Below, piece by piece: positions 35,742-46,482 of a stretch of DNA of 64,000 bases; within the stretch, counting starts at the first letter, position 1, and every line of letters begins with the position of its first letter. Under the pieces are notes generated by a model. It made no database searches. It saw only the letters and a program-made list of their open reading frames with translations, and was not told the origin of the DNA. The translations under genes were made by a program, and so were the position numbers. This DNA is from Cristatella mucedo (lineage: Eukaryota > Bryozoa > Phylactolaemata > Cristatellidae), in assembly GCA_009760855.2 (NCBI GenBank), contig WPIO01000025.1, positions 2,407,501 through 2,471,500 on the forward strand, read 5' to 3'.

Positions 35742-36950
35742 GCACGCACAAACACACACACACACGCATACAAACATGCACAAACTGATTGACTGAATGA
35801 ACTGATTGAAAGGAACAGGTATAACGAATGACTAATGTGCAGACCAGCTCAATGCCAGAAGCTCGGCAATGTACAGGCTTGCTGTGGCTTTGACGGTGCC
35901 ACTATACATAGTAGAGGCCTGGGTAGCAAATTCCACCTCCTACTACCACACAGGCCAACAGTGAGGACATGGACAATTTGAAATGCCATGTCTTGAAAGT
36001 GATTATATGCCGAAAAGAATGAAGACTTAATGAAATTTTTGCAAAGCTTGATGCCTCTAATAAACATAAATACCTATCATAGAGAAGGGTGTCAATCGGC
36101 TGCTCGATGACATAGCTAACAGCAATCTAGGTTCGACGCAAGCTTGGCATTTTCAGAAACTGCAGAGTGTGACAGGCAGCAGGCTATGTTTGATGCTGCT
36201 GCTTTAAAGAGGCTGAGCAGAGTGCATGGAATGCAAAATTGCGACCAGACAATTTTTCTGAGTCTCAAAGGGTTTTCCTTTTACTGGTAGCCGTAAGTGC
36301 AATATAAAAAGAAGACGCGAAGAGGAAGCAAGGGAATGCGATATAACCTACCATGTAAAGGACAGCCGTCAATCTGAACGGAAACGTGGGTCAAACAAAC
36401 TGCGCCAAATCTGCTATAAGTTTATTATATGAACAATCAGGGTGTCGCGGGCAAGATACAACCGAGCATTTATCTTGTCTGGAAGAACTTGTCTTGCTGA
36501 TCAAGGACCAAGTTTGCCGAATAAGTTTGTCTGTCTTGACTGACATTTTAGTCTAGACATCGAATTAATCTTCCTAACTCAAGATATTAAGTCTAATTTG
36601 CTTTCAAAACGCATTAGGTTACAGTAGAGTAAATATAACTTGTTCTTGTTGCCCGTCTGAACCACTTTAAAGGAAGCCATAAGAATTGAATTATCCAATC
36701 CGGATTATATCAGTTAGATTTTTTATCTTCATATATATACACACACACAAACACACTCATACACGAGTATATATTGTAAATATCCCCAGTGCAATACCAA
36801 TAAAAGTGTTCATCTTTACATAACGCACATGACAGAATACTATGTTATTCATGGGTTGTAACTTTGAATGATTATGAGTTTAGAGGGAGAGAGGGAGAGA
36901 GAGTTTTGAAGGATCTGCAGACATACAGCAGCAATGTCGCTGCTTTCCGG
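35428..36950. other. CNNM intron 4, proximal part
   Basis: Contains a CA microsatellite (listed) and an AT/CA-rich stretch at 36730-36770. No exon or other repeat was recognised. Confidence 0.45.
35708..35775. repeat. (CA)n microsatellite
   Basis: Starts with GCGCGCGC and continues as CA dinucleotides with CG interruptions. Confidence 0.93.
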
Positions 36951-36954
36951 GGTC

Positions 36955-37117
36955 TAAGCCCAGGTGGTAGGGTGCTTGCTCTTCACGACCCAGGTCGTGG
37001 GTTCTAGTACTACACTAGGTGCTTCTTTATAGTGCAATGCAATCGGTGGCGTTAGCCGTAAAGGCTCTTCTGCTGCATTAAAAGGCTGTAAAGTCACCTC
37101 AGCTTTGGTTTAGCAGT
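36955..37117 (+). mobile_element. SINE2 copy, diverged
   Basis: tRNA-like head (GGTGGTAGGGTGCTTGC), B-box-like GTGGGTTCTAGTAC, and the body blocks GGTGGCGTTAGCCGTAAAGG and CTCTTCTGC. It ends next to the 37118 direct repeat. Confidence 0.7.
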
Positions 37118-37480
37118 CAATATTTCTTCTTAAATCTTCCCACTCGTAGAAAAGCAAGCTTTTCTACGAGTTTTAGGTCTCGGTCTTTGCTCTTCTGCCG
37201 CGCCACCAGCTTGCCTAATGATATCGCAGTTGTCTGTTAAACAATTATGTTGATACCTGAGTAGCTGCCTGAGCTTTCCGACCGACAACTTGGCCCGTTC
37301 GGACTGACTGAGGCTGCTAACTAGCTGCCAAGCAGAGGTAGGGCCGGGCCGCTGCCCTGGCGCTGTGCGGCTGAGGGAAGGGGCGGATGACCAAGGCAAC
37401 TTGATTAATCATACTTTTAGAGCATTTTTTTCAATATTTCTTCTTAAATCTTCCCACTCGTAGAAAAGCAAGCTTTTCTC
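37118..37480. repeat. Direct-repeat-bounded segment with palindrome
   Basis: A block of about 48 bp starting CAATATTTCTTCTTAAATC occurs at 37118-37166 and again at 37432-37480. The first copy ends in a perfect palindrome, CTCGTAGAAAAGC plus its reverse complement around AA (37143-37170). The 265-bp middle part is not recognised. It could be a local duplication or a small unknown element with terminal direct repeats. Confidence 0.6.
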
Positions 37481-37664
37481 CACTAATCGTGGAGTTTTGA
37501 CCTAGCCTACTCTGACCGTGGCCTGTGCCTACATTTACCACCACACAGATAGCCCCGTTGGTCACCGATTTGCTGCTCTATAAACTCGTATTCTTGAGTC
37601 TGTGAGAGTTCAGTACGTTCAATGGTTTCTGTAAGAGTGTCTGTTACTAGAGCAATAGGCGAGG

Positions 37665-37850
37665 ACGGAGCATTGGATGACCTAGATCAGGGAAAAGTTA
37701 CTTCACGACCCAGATCTTAAGTTCAAGTCCGACAGCAGGAATTCATTTATTGCTACTGCAAGGGAGGTGAAATCGCTAAGGCTCTCCTGCCACTAGTAAA
37801 ATTGAGGTTGTTTAATCAGTCGACCATTGCTTAGCTTTTACTTTACTTAC
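37665..37850 (+). mobile_element. SINE2 copy, diverged
   Basis: Recognised by CATTGGATGACCTAGATCAG-like head, AGTTCAAGTCCG (B-box-like), TTTATTGCTACTGCAAGGG and the TTTAATCAGTCG end typical of SINE2. Confidence 0.65.
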
Positions 37851-37859
37851 TGGTCCTGA

Positions 37860-39775
37860 GGGGAGACGGAGCCATAAGATGGCTACGTTTGTTACTTTTT
37901 GACTGACATTTCGCATACTTTGTGTACTTTGTATGTCGGAGCATCCGCCATACTTCATAGGCGTCTAAATTACAAAATGCGTTGATGAAATCACGGGCAT
38001 AGCCAAGATTTCTGCAGGAGGTGCTAAGCCTCAACCTTGACAGGAGTGGCAACAAGTCAAGGCAACGTCGAAATCTAGTCGAACAAGCTCCTTAGTCCCT
38101 AAAAAAGCTCGGTATTTTACTATTGCTTGCTATTTTAGCTGCTCCAATAACAAAATAATGTTTAGCTCTCAGAATAGAAAATATAACATTTGGATCGCAT
38201 TTTGGGAGACCTGGAAGCTTTTAGGCAGCCTAAGGAGCCGACCAAAGAAGCTAAGTTTTCCACAATTTATGTCCATCCTTGGTGTCATCCCAAGTAATCT
38301 TCTCCCAGCTAGATCGCTTAATGGAAGCAGCCACGAAATGCCATCGAGGCATCCGTCTAGGCCAGCTGGTTCTCTACGAGACCGGCAGAGAAGAAGTAGC
38401 GAGCCGAAGTCGACCTTTTGCGACAAGCCTTTAGATCCGCTCTCTGAGCTTAGCAGTCTCTTTCCCGAAGCCGGGCAGCCACTCGTAAGGGTCTATCAAG
38501 CTTCCAAGGGGGGGGGGCTATAGGGGTGTTCTCGGAAAGGGACTTGAATGGTGTAGAAGCTCGGTCCCAGTCATTTCAGCTAGACATATGGGTGGGACCA
38601 GATGGAGTCTTGAGAAGAAATTGGTAAAAAAAAACTTCGCGACAGGTAGGCAAAAAGTCCAAAATCTTTGAAAAATGGTTGCTAAGTTTTAATAATGAAA
38701 TATGCTGTTCTAGGCTAAAAGGTTATTGTAAGTGCAAAACAATTGGTAGATAATGCCACAGAGCATACTCACGCGACGAGCTGGCAGCAATATGAGACAG
38801 CAGGGCCGGCAGAAACTCTGTGGTCTTCCGTCAGTTCTCATGCTAATTTATGGCTTATATTCGATGAAGATTCAGTCAGGCATTAGGCATCCGCAGGTTT
38901 AATGTCACGGATATCTTTAGTCATATTATTCCCTTATTCTTTAAGCAGCTTTATACGATTGCCTCGGTTATAGGTTCACAAAACTCGAGAGCACGATACT
39001 AGCGGAGGGGGGCTTGAAATAGCCTTGCAAGTTGTCTTTTTAAATTCCTGGATATCTGATGAAAGCTCCTTCATATATCTGAAAAATTGTGCAGGTGACC
39101 TAGTTCTTGCCTATTAACCTGTTTAGCCCAAGTTTAGGTGGACATTTCCATAAGTTTAAGTTTAAAATAGAAGAAAACAAAAGGCGGACTACCTACTTCA
39201 TATTAAGCAATGTGTCACAGAACTCCTTCGCGTGCATCAACAGCTTGAGTTTTTAATACATTAAAAAGGAATAACTAAAGATTTAATGATTCAAAGGCCT
39301 CAGTTATACGGTGACAAAAAGACCACTGGCGCAGTACCGCTAGCAGCTCCTCTTACAGCAAGAAACAAAAAATAGCCGGCTGAAGGACAAAATCCAAAGC
39401 TTCCCCTCGTCGTGAAACGCGCGAACCTAAAGCTGCGCTCACACTATCGACTTTACTACTGAATCTGCGGCGATTTTATGGCAATTTCACTCTAGTAGGG
39501 GTACTAAGTCACTAAATCTTGGGGAGGAGCCGAATCGGCCGGCTGTTATGAAGTAGACGCTGCTTCTACGCTTTGGCTATTTGGACAAGTCGACCAATCA
39601 AAACTCTGGGGCTTGACACGTACATCTCACGGCGAAAGCAACAACGGCTGACGTTCGTAGGCTTGAGCTATCGTGAGGAGTTCTGGTAAGTCTCTGAACA
39701 TGGATGCTTATGCCGTGTAGCCACGGCTTAAACCTTTTCAACTCAGAAAGTGCCGTGCGTCTGTTTATGAAATGC
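37860..39775. other. CNNM intron 4, unassigned stretch
   Basis: No exon-like segment or recognised repeat. The frame 38158-38523 shows no known motif. Confidence 0.4.
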
Positions 39776-39779
39776 ACCA

Positions 39780-40145
39780 AAAACCCCAGAACATATTACT
39801 TAGCACTGTACACCAACAAACCTATAACGGCATACATTACTTAGCACTATACACCTAACCGAAAAAAAAATTACGTGTAGTATCTTCCTTTCCCTTTTAT
39901 TCTTCTCAAACTCATCTACAACGATGGCTGCAGCTGCGAACTCAGTTTCCGCCGGTGTTGCCTTGGCGGCTACTCGGAAAAGTTCTTTTGTATACCAGCC
40001 TCCCGCATTAGAGCAGGGAGCAGTGGGCGTGACAAAGTCGGTCACCAAACTTTCCCGAATCGCTTGTGTAAACGCACTAACTAGTAATAAAGTCAACGTT
40101 CGTAAGCAGGAAAGTTGATAGTGTAAACGCAGCTTTACCAATGGG
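39780..40145 (-). repeat. Dispersed repeat Q (copy 1)
   Basis: Aligns in reverse orientation with 62205-62405: the strings GCTGCAGCTGCGAACTCAG and TGCCGGTGTTG-like blocks recur, and both end with GCTAAGTAATGT on their sense strand. At this copy the terminal TTACTTAGCACT string is present twice (39797 and 39838). Identity unknown; the minus frame starts with an Ala/Glu-rich peptide without a recognised domain. Confidence 0.5.
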
Positions 40146-40830
40146 ATAAAATGCCGCCTGTCAGCATTATTTTTGGCGTTTTTCATGGCTCTGCCTTGCT
40201 AGCAAACTTGAGCCCCAAAAAAATCCTGGAGTTTCTCAGGTAGCCACAATTATCCAGATTCTTTTAGCGCGGACCTGTCCGTCATCCTGACTGACAGAAA
40301 ACCGACGGACAGAAAACCAACCGTGTAATTGCGGCCTTAGACAGACATATAAGGACAGACCGACTGTCAATCTCTCGTTCAATCTTTCGCACATAAACCC
40401 CAAGGGCTGCCACCAACGTCGTTTGCGAAGACTGATGGGAATTGCATACGAGGCTGTCTGTCACATACGCTAGTACGAGACGGCTCCTTCAGCACGAGAA
40501 TTTTTTTCGCAAATTTGGCAAATTTCTGCCGATCACTAATAAGGCTGCTGATTTCACTTTTCGTTTGACAGAGCGGGTGTCAGCCGGGTTTTAAACGTTG
40601 GAAATGGCAATGTTGTGCCGCCCTCTAGCCGATCAGCGTTGTACTGGGCGTTACTTAATTAATCGGGTTCACCGTCTTTGGAGCTAGCGGTTGCTGCATA
40701 TCGGCGCTATTCAATTTTAGCACCTTATTGTTGCTGAAGCAAGCAGCGGTAGGAAGAGTATATTTTGTCAGAATTCCCTTTGCCAATAGCCGATAGAGAA
40801 AAATTCCGTCGGGTTAAATATTATGGTGAT
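40146..40830. other. CNNM intron 4, unassigned stretch
   Basis: Nothing recognised, apart from a short GACGGACAGAAAACC duplication (near 40290-40320). Confidence 0.4.
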
Positions 40831-40839
40831 GTAAAAATA

Positions 40840-40985
40840 AAAAGAAGCTGACTTATCAGACTCAGGCTTTTAGCGGGAGGGGGAGGAGCAGTCGGCTTTT
40901 GCCCACCATGATTTGAACCCTCGACCAAGATCGTAAAGTGCAAACATTTTACAGCTTGAAGTCCAGAGTCACTGGGTGCTAATGT
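40840..40985 (-). mobile_element. Possible SINE2 remnant, inverted
   Basis: AAATAAAAAGAAGCTGACT start, a GCCCACCATGATTTGAACCC stretch resembling an inverted B-box region, and a TCACTGGGTGC end. It is in the same order as the inverted SINE2 at 10.9 kb but strongly diverged. Confidence 0.45.
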
Positions 40986-41365
40986 CGTAGTTCGCCGAAC
41001 TTCACCTAACGCCCAGCGTCACTGAAAGATAAGAGCGCTACTGTGTAATTATAAGCCATCTATTATTATTATAAGCCCAATTCATTATTTCAGCATTTAG
41101 CATACAGCCTCTACACAAAACTTTTAGTGTGATTACGTCTTCACGTTCCGCGGTCTGAACAAGTGCGTGTATATATACAGGTATGGCCCAGGGGGTTAAG
41201 GTGTAATAATAATAATAAACAAAGATATATAAACCTATGCATATAAAGAGAACAGCAGCAGCAGCAATAGCAGTACGGATTACAGGCTACCGAGCCGCAC
41301 GCGCTGTAACTAGCGGCAGCTGCCCGCCACCGATACCCCCCCCCAGAGCTAAGCATTTTTTTCAG

Positions 41366-42273
41366 GCAAGGACGAAGGCCATCGCGCTTCGACGTCCTCG
41401 CTTGCCGAGATCGCCTACCCGAAGAACAGCGTCTACGTGCCTGACTTCACTCTTAAGATCCTGAGCGACGTGCAGTACATCCGGATCCGGCGACCGCAGT
41501 ACCTGGCGGCGCTGCGCGCCACACTGCTCGAGCGCAGCGGCGGTTTCGGCTCCAGCCGCCAGCTCGTCAGGCCGGGCGTGCTTGAGCGGCGTGCGAGCGA
41601 CGACGACGCGAGCGCGGCGGCCGCCGCCGCCTCGGCGGCCGCCGACAGCGCCTTCTACGCCGAATGGCGGCGCGCCGGTTGCCATGCGAGCGGCGCGTCT
41701 GCGTCGCCGGCGGCCGCCGGCGGCGGTGGATCGAGGCCGAGCTTTCGCGTCAGCAGCTCGTCGGTCCGCGGTAGCCTGCTGTCCGCGCTGACGTCCATGA
41801 GCGGCCAACGCAACCTGTCATCCGGCGACCTCGACGACCTTCGACTTCGCTACGGAGGCGCGCTCGGCGCCGCGGCTCTCGGCCAGCGCCCAGCCGATCT
41901 GCACCACCAGAAGGCGGCGCTCGGGCGACACGTCGCCCTGCCGCGACACGGCGGCCAGCATAGCCCTCACGCGTCGACCGTGCGCAACCTGGCAGCCTCA
42001 GCAGCGGCGAGCTCGCCCGCTTACGCCGTACCGGAAGAAGGGCCGCAGCCGAGCGGCCCCGCCTCGCGCCTGCCGCCTCCTGCTGCATCGGCCGCCGCCG
42101 CCGCGGAGACCGCGACGGACGGGCGCTGGGACAGCCTGCTAGGTGCGACGCCGCAGCCGCCTCTCGCCCCGCTGACGCAGCAAGGAGGCGGCTGCACGCC
42201 GAGCGGCGGCGGCGGCGGCGGCGCGGGAGGCGATAGTGGCGGAGTGGCGGCGAGCGACGGCGCATCGATCTGA
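41366..42273 (+). CDS. CNNM: CNNM exon 5: end of CNBH domain and low-complexity C-terminus
   Basis: Encodes the end of Gly657, residues 658-958 and TGA. The first 70 residues complete the CNBH fold, with a recognisable ending FTLKILSDVQYIRIRRPQYL equivalent to the DLQYIKITRQQY region of vertebrate CNNMs. The remaining 230 or so residues are a disordered tail rich in Ala, Ser, Gly and Pro, with poly-Ala and poly-Gly runs. The acceptor is TTTTTTTCAG/GC. The exon is extremely GC-rich compared with exons 2-4 and the introns, as is exon 1's 5' end. The tail is probably real because it stays open for 900 bp and ends before polyadenylation signals, but it carries little sequence signal. Confidence 0.93.
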
Positions 42274-42760
42274 TCCTCGTGGGATCACGCAGTAGCGTAA
42301 ACTCGTTTGGAGAGTCGGAAGCAGCGGCCTGTCTAGTGGAACCGTTTCGAGATAAACTAAATATGCAGCTTTGAGAGAATGAAAAGGCATAGAAAAGAAT
42401 GCGAGAAATAAAAAGAATGTTGCCGCCGCGCGTTTTCGAACGCGTGCTTTCGGAGAGATGGTGCGCTGCATGCGACGCCTCGTTGTGGGCGGCTGCTGTA
42501 CTCGTTGCCGCTGCGAAGGATCAAATTTGGAGGGGTTTCCGGATGAGCTGCTTTCAAGCCGAGTTTTTCCCCCTGTAAGCATCTGCCAATGCTTGCATTC
42601 CAGTACCGTGTTACTTCAGATTACGAAAGCAATAAACTCATGAGTCGGTGCGAAAGACACTAACCATTGAACTTGACTGACCGCTGGGCAACGCTTTATA
42701 TACTTCTGCTGGCGAGTGGCATTCTCCTCAGCACTTTGAATAAAGCCAAGCCAAATTGAG
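42274..42760 (+). terminator. CNNM 3' UTR with candidate polyadenylation signals
   Basis: AATAAA occurs at 42407-42412, 42631-42636 and 42739-42744 in the first 470 bp after the stop. The last two are followed by GT/T-rich DNA and are the best candidates. The true cleavage site is unknown. Confidence 0.6.
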
Positions 42761-42844
42761 TGCGCCATCTAATTTCTGCAGATCAGCATCGCGATATCCA
42801 AATGGACGCAGCCATTAAAAATTTATTACGCAGTCATGAACTTA

Positions 42845-43620
42845 CAATAAAAAGTCTTCGCTTGCATAGCGCTCGAGAGAACTAAATCTCTATTCAGGCA
42901 CTTTACAACTCACTTCAAGGGAAGTCATAATCTATAAGTAATGAAAAGCTTGGTATCTACTAAGGCAAGCATGCAAAGCCCTCAAGAAGGCTTTCACAGC
43001 CAGCTGCGTGCCGACGGGGTCAGACGGGGGCCGCACGTCCCCGGGCGCGAGATCGAGGGTGCCAAAATGGGCACCTAATACTTTTGAAATGTGTATCTGT
43101 ATCTGTACTAGCGAAGGGGGCACCAGCTGTGTAGCTGTGTACCCGAGCACACGATATCCTCCACAGGAGCTCCGCTGCTCGCAGCCGCAGGTTAGTATGA
43201 CCCCGGTTCGGTTAATAACATGCATTCTATCATAAAGCTGGTTGGCAAGGCACACAGGGAAAAAAAATAAAAATTCACTGAGAGACTATGCAAAAGCATG
43301 TTGCTCTTGTTTTTATTCGCAGCGTGCACAGTGTCGTAACGCACAACTGCGAAAGATTACAAATAGCTGGGAAAAGACAAAGGCTGCGAGGAACAGGTAG
43401 CTGTTAAGCTTCTTTTTTAAGTGTCCTCCGATCAGGAAATGGCATAAGGTCAGTCGGTAGTCAGTTCTACGCTTGGGGAAACTGTTACTGAAGGCCAGGT
43501 CTTAAGCAAATTTAATTGATTAAGTCTGGCAGTATCGCTTAAGAGGGAATGCATGTCTGAACATATTTGTACGCATGATTTTGACACAGCAGAATTGCGG
43601 TTTCTCCTAATAAGGATCTG
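42845..43620 (-). mobile_element. LINE-A-related element, interrupted
   Basis: The inverted terminal hairpin block is at 42868-42905 (AGCGCTCGAGAGAAC, AATCTCTATTCAGGC). The 3' untranslated and C-terminal parts resume around 43320-43500 (GCACAGTGTCG, TTTTTTAAGTGTCC, GGTCAGTCGGTAGTCAG). The intervening 42965-43290 does not belong to LINE-A and may be an inserted unknown sequence. Confidence 0.6.
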
Positions 43621-44480
43621 TTTCACTGAGCAAGGCTAATACACTACGAGAAGTTTATTATTTCTGACGTCACTTTATTCTCTCAACCGTACATTTAAAA
43701 TAGCATTTTCCCCAATTTTTAACCGCAATTGACTCCCAATGAAAATTCCTAAAACTCTTCCTTTTACCCTTTCGTTGGCTTAAAACATATAATTGGCCGT
43801 TTGGTAAGCTTTCAAAGAGTCGTTCAAAGAAAATTAAACGTACAGGTTTGAGAGAATGCAACGTCATAAAACAAAGAATGAATTCCCCGAACTGCGCTAG
43901 GTGAACACGGTAGCAGATCTGTATACCATTTAGTCTTTTTATAGGACAGATCGGTCAGTATCCTGCTCTTACCAAGCGGGAGATGCCGATTGCCTGCTGC
44001 TGCGGCCCAAAGGAGTCAGACTTTGTCCAGTGGATACTTGACGTGCCTCAATCGAGCAATCGACCTTCTCTATAAAATGAGATGAAAGTTAATTTTGTTT
44101 TAGCAGTATCGTAATGTACCCGAATCGTAGGCATAGGTCAGTTTACCAACGGACCGCAGCGCCCCACGCCCCCCCCCCGGCCGACCGGAAGGAGTGCGTC
44201 GGACGGCTTGGCCGTCCGACGCCCGAGCATCCGACGCACTCCTTCAGCATGTCGTCCATCGTTACGAACGCCCTGCAGCGGCAGATATGCAAGTATATCC
44301 CAAATAGGCCCTAAGCGCAGCGCTCGTGACGGCGATTGCCCTTGCGGACGTGCACGACAAATATCGGTGCAGCCCCAAGCCTTTTACTACAGCAAGCCCG
44401 TTGCAGTCCGCAGCAATGCAAGCAGGTGTGGGCACTGCGCCAATTAAGAGCGCCTATACTTTAAAATATAATTATAATAA
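43621..44480. other. Unassigned intergenic DNA with a nested hairpin
   Basis: No gene was recognised. It includes the inverted repeat listed at 44188-44245 and, at 44105-44165, a block similar to 13923-13980 upstream of CNNM (CAGTTTACCAA shared). Confidence 0.45.
44188..44245. repeat. Nested perfect inverted repeats
   Basis: Outer arms GAAGGAGTGCGTCGGA (44188-44203) and TCCGACGCACTCCTTC (44230-44245) are perfect reverse complements. Inner arms GCGTCGGACGGC (44196-44207) and GCCGTCCGACGC (44211-44222) are also perfect with a TTG loop and share bases with the outer left arm, so the two hairpins exclude each other. Confidence 0.85.
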
Positions 44481-44487
44481 CCATAAA

Positions 44488-44545
44488 ACATTCGAATGAC
44501 GCCCGCAGAGAACTTAATCTCTTCCTAGACACTTTACTGGCTCGA
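44488..44545 (-). mobile_element. LINE-A terminal tail
   Basis: The inverted terminal block GCAGAGAACTTAATCTCTTC is followed by CTAGACACTTTAC. No other part of the element is present. Confidence 0.6.
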
Positions 44546-45419
44546 ATTCCGAGGACTGGCCGATGACGGACTGCTGACTGTGCGGCTCGGGCTAGTAAGC
44601 CGACTAACCGCAGACCAGGACGCAGGCGGTCTCCAGCCTTAATTATTCAGGAGACCCCAGTGATATTTCGCCCGTCGTCACAATTTGGCCAATGTCGCAC
44701 ACCGTAGTCTCGCACGATGATCAACTATATCTAACAAGGCCGAAAGTTCTGGCCTGACTTCTCAGATCTTAGCGCTCAGGCCTTTGTGCCGCCGGCGCAG
44801 GCCCTGCGTCAGTGCGCCTCTCTCGGGCAAGCCGGCGCGTTGCCGTGGCCGCCTTTCCGGTCGAGACGGCCGAGGCGGCCGAGGCGTTATCTCCCGCTCT
44901 GCACCGGTCCTCCTCCAACGAATCCTTCTGACCGCTCATTTCCTGCGCGAGCATTGAGCGAACGCCACGCAGAGGCCGCGCCCGCACGCCAACGAGTCTG
45001 CTACGAGTCCCAATTCGGAGCTTTATCTGCTGGCCGCGCCCTCGCTCCGCATAGACGCGAGGAACTCTCAGCGATGGGTAGGCATCGCCGGCTAGGTTTT
45101 ATGATTGATGGAGCACACCGCTATCACTTTGTAATGTGACGATCAGTTATCTAAGGCGACGCGCGAGCAAAACCCTATGCGCTCATTCCTGCATACTCGA
45201 TGCATCCGCTGCTCGGCAATTTATTTCATCGCGCTTGACTTACGCTGGTCGCACTTCAGTCGAGTGACCGCAGTCGCCACTGCCACGGAAGTAGAGCCCG
45301 TCGAGACTGTGGCGGTGAGCCAATCACTCGAGGCATTGTTTGCTGGGTGCAGAAGTCGCTACAGCGCATGCGCAACAGGATGTACGCACCTCGCGGGCAA
45401 TCTCGGCAATGCACCGTTG
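44546..45419. other. Unassigned GC-rich intergenic DNA
   Basis: Open frames on both strands at 44769-45139 and 45177-45428 lack known motifs and probably reflect GC content. Confidence 0.4.
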
Positions 45420-45715
45420 CGAACGTAGCGTGAGGCTTCCGCGTCCGGACAGAACTAGGCCGCCAACGCCGCTCTCGTAGCGGCGCTAGTCTCAGCCGAT
45501 ATGCAACGAATACTGGCCACGTTTCAACCTCACATCGCGGCTGGCGGCTGGTAGGTGCAGCGCCAATGCACGCTGGTATGCTGACAGCAGCTGAACAAGG
45601 CAGCGACGAAGAGCGCTCACACTTGAAAAAATTCTGTATCCATAATCTAGACAAGACTGCTTGACAGCAACGGACGGTTGCAGGCGTTCAACGACGACCA
45701 TAGTGTTCACCGACG
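45420..45715 (-). repeat. Dispersed repeat R (copy 2)
   Basis: Inverted relative to 33130-33440. Shared blocks are CGTCCGGACAGAACTAGGCC (45443-45462) and the minus-strand IPAC..GAAPTSR peptide block (near 45545-45580). Confidence 0.5.
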
Positions 45716-46020
45716 ATTCCATGGCCTAGAGCTGAAAAGTAGCTCAAATGCCGATGCCAATACCGGAAGCGCAACTAATTGCCTACTGCATAGGATTTTA
45801 AGCGACCCAGGCTGTAGGATATCGCATAATCGATATCTAGCAGTACCAAATCAGAAACCGCGAATGGTAGCTAAAAACGTGTGTGATTTTATCCAGCTGA
45901 GAGATAGCCATGACCGCCTGCCTAAAATGAAAGCCTATTTTGTATTTGAGGTATAACAGTTTTAAACGATCTATATTGACTAGATAGATAGTCGCCGGCA
46001 TGACAATAGGGTATATACGC
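45716..46020. other. Unassigned intergenic DNA
   Basis: Nothing recognised. Confidence 0.4.
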
Positions 46021-46155
46021 CGAGCTGGTTTGGTCTAGCGGTTAAGGTGCTCGCCCCGACCAAGGTCTGACTGAGGTCGTGGGCTCGAGCCCCGAGGCAT
46101 ATGTGAAGCGCCTGAATAGAGATTAAGTTCTCTTGGGGCGCTATATTAAGGAATT
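46021..46155 (+). mobile_element. SINE1, best-preserved copy
   Basis: A tRNA-like head with a perfect A-box (TGGTCTAGCGG, 46031-46041) and a near-perfect B-box (GGCTCGAGCCC, 46082-46092), spaced as in tRNA genes. It ends with AGCGCCTGAATAGAG and TTCTCTTGGGGCGCT, the same hairpin that ends LINE-A. About 135 bp. It is not a tRNA gene: the acceptor stem does not close after the B-box. Confidence 0.85.
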
Positions 46156-46257
46156 ATATTTAATAGGCGGATTTTGTATGACTTAACAGAGGTCCTATGA
46201 AGGCGAAGCTTTGTTTCATAGCTCACGGATTAAACTATTAAATATCCAGCTCAAACG

Positions 46258-46383
46258 CCGCCCTGGTTTGGCCCTGAGGTAAGGGGCCCACTTTTGGAGG
46301 CCAAGGTCATGCGGTAGAGCTCGGCTGCATATGTGAAGCACCAGGATTGAGATAAAGTCATCTTAGGGCACTACACCAATGAT
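46258..46383 (+). mobile_element. SINE1 copy, diverged
   Basis: Co-linear with the copy 240 bp upstream and in the same orientation: CCTGGTTTGGCCCTGAGG, GTAGAGCTCGGCTGCATATG, GTGAAGCACCAGG, AGTCATCTTAGGGCACT. It runs into the TA/TG microsatellite. Confidence 0.75.

Positions 46384-46480
<97 letters not shown>
46384..46480. repeat. (TA)n(TG)n microsatellite
   Basis: About 32 bp of TA units followed by about 64 bp of pure TG units, directly at the 3' end of a SINE1 copy. Confidence 0.97.

Positions 46481-46482
<2 letters not shown>

Noticed and set aside
38158-38523. 121-residue open frame in CNNM intron 4
   Set aside because: No known motif, no supporting splice sites, and composition like the surrounding intron.
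41362-42582. Minus-strand and alternative-frame open frames over CNNM exon 5
   Set aside because: High GC removes stop codons in all frames. Only the plus frame joins to the CNNM exons and continues the CNBH fold.
46021-46095. Possible tRNA gene
   Set aside because: A- and B-boxes are present, but no acceptor stem closes and the segment continues into a LINE-like tail repeated elsewhere, so it is a SINE head.
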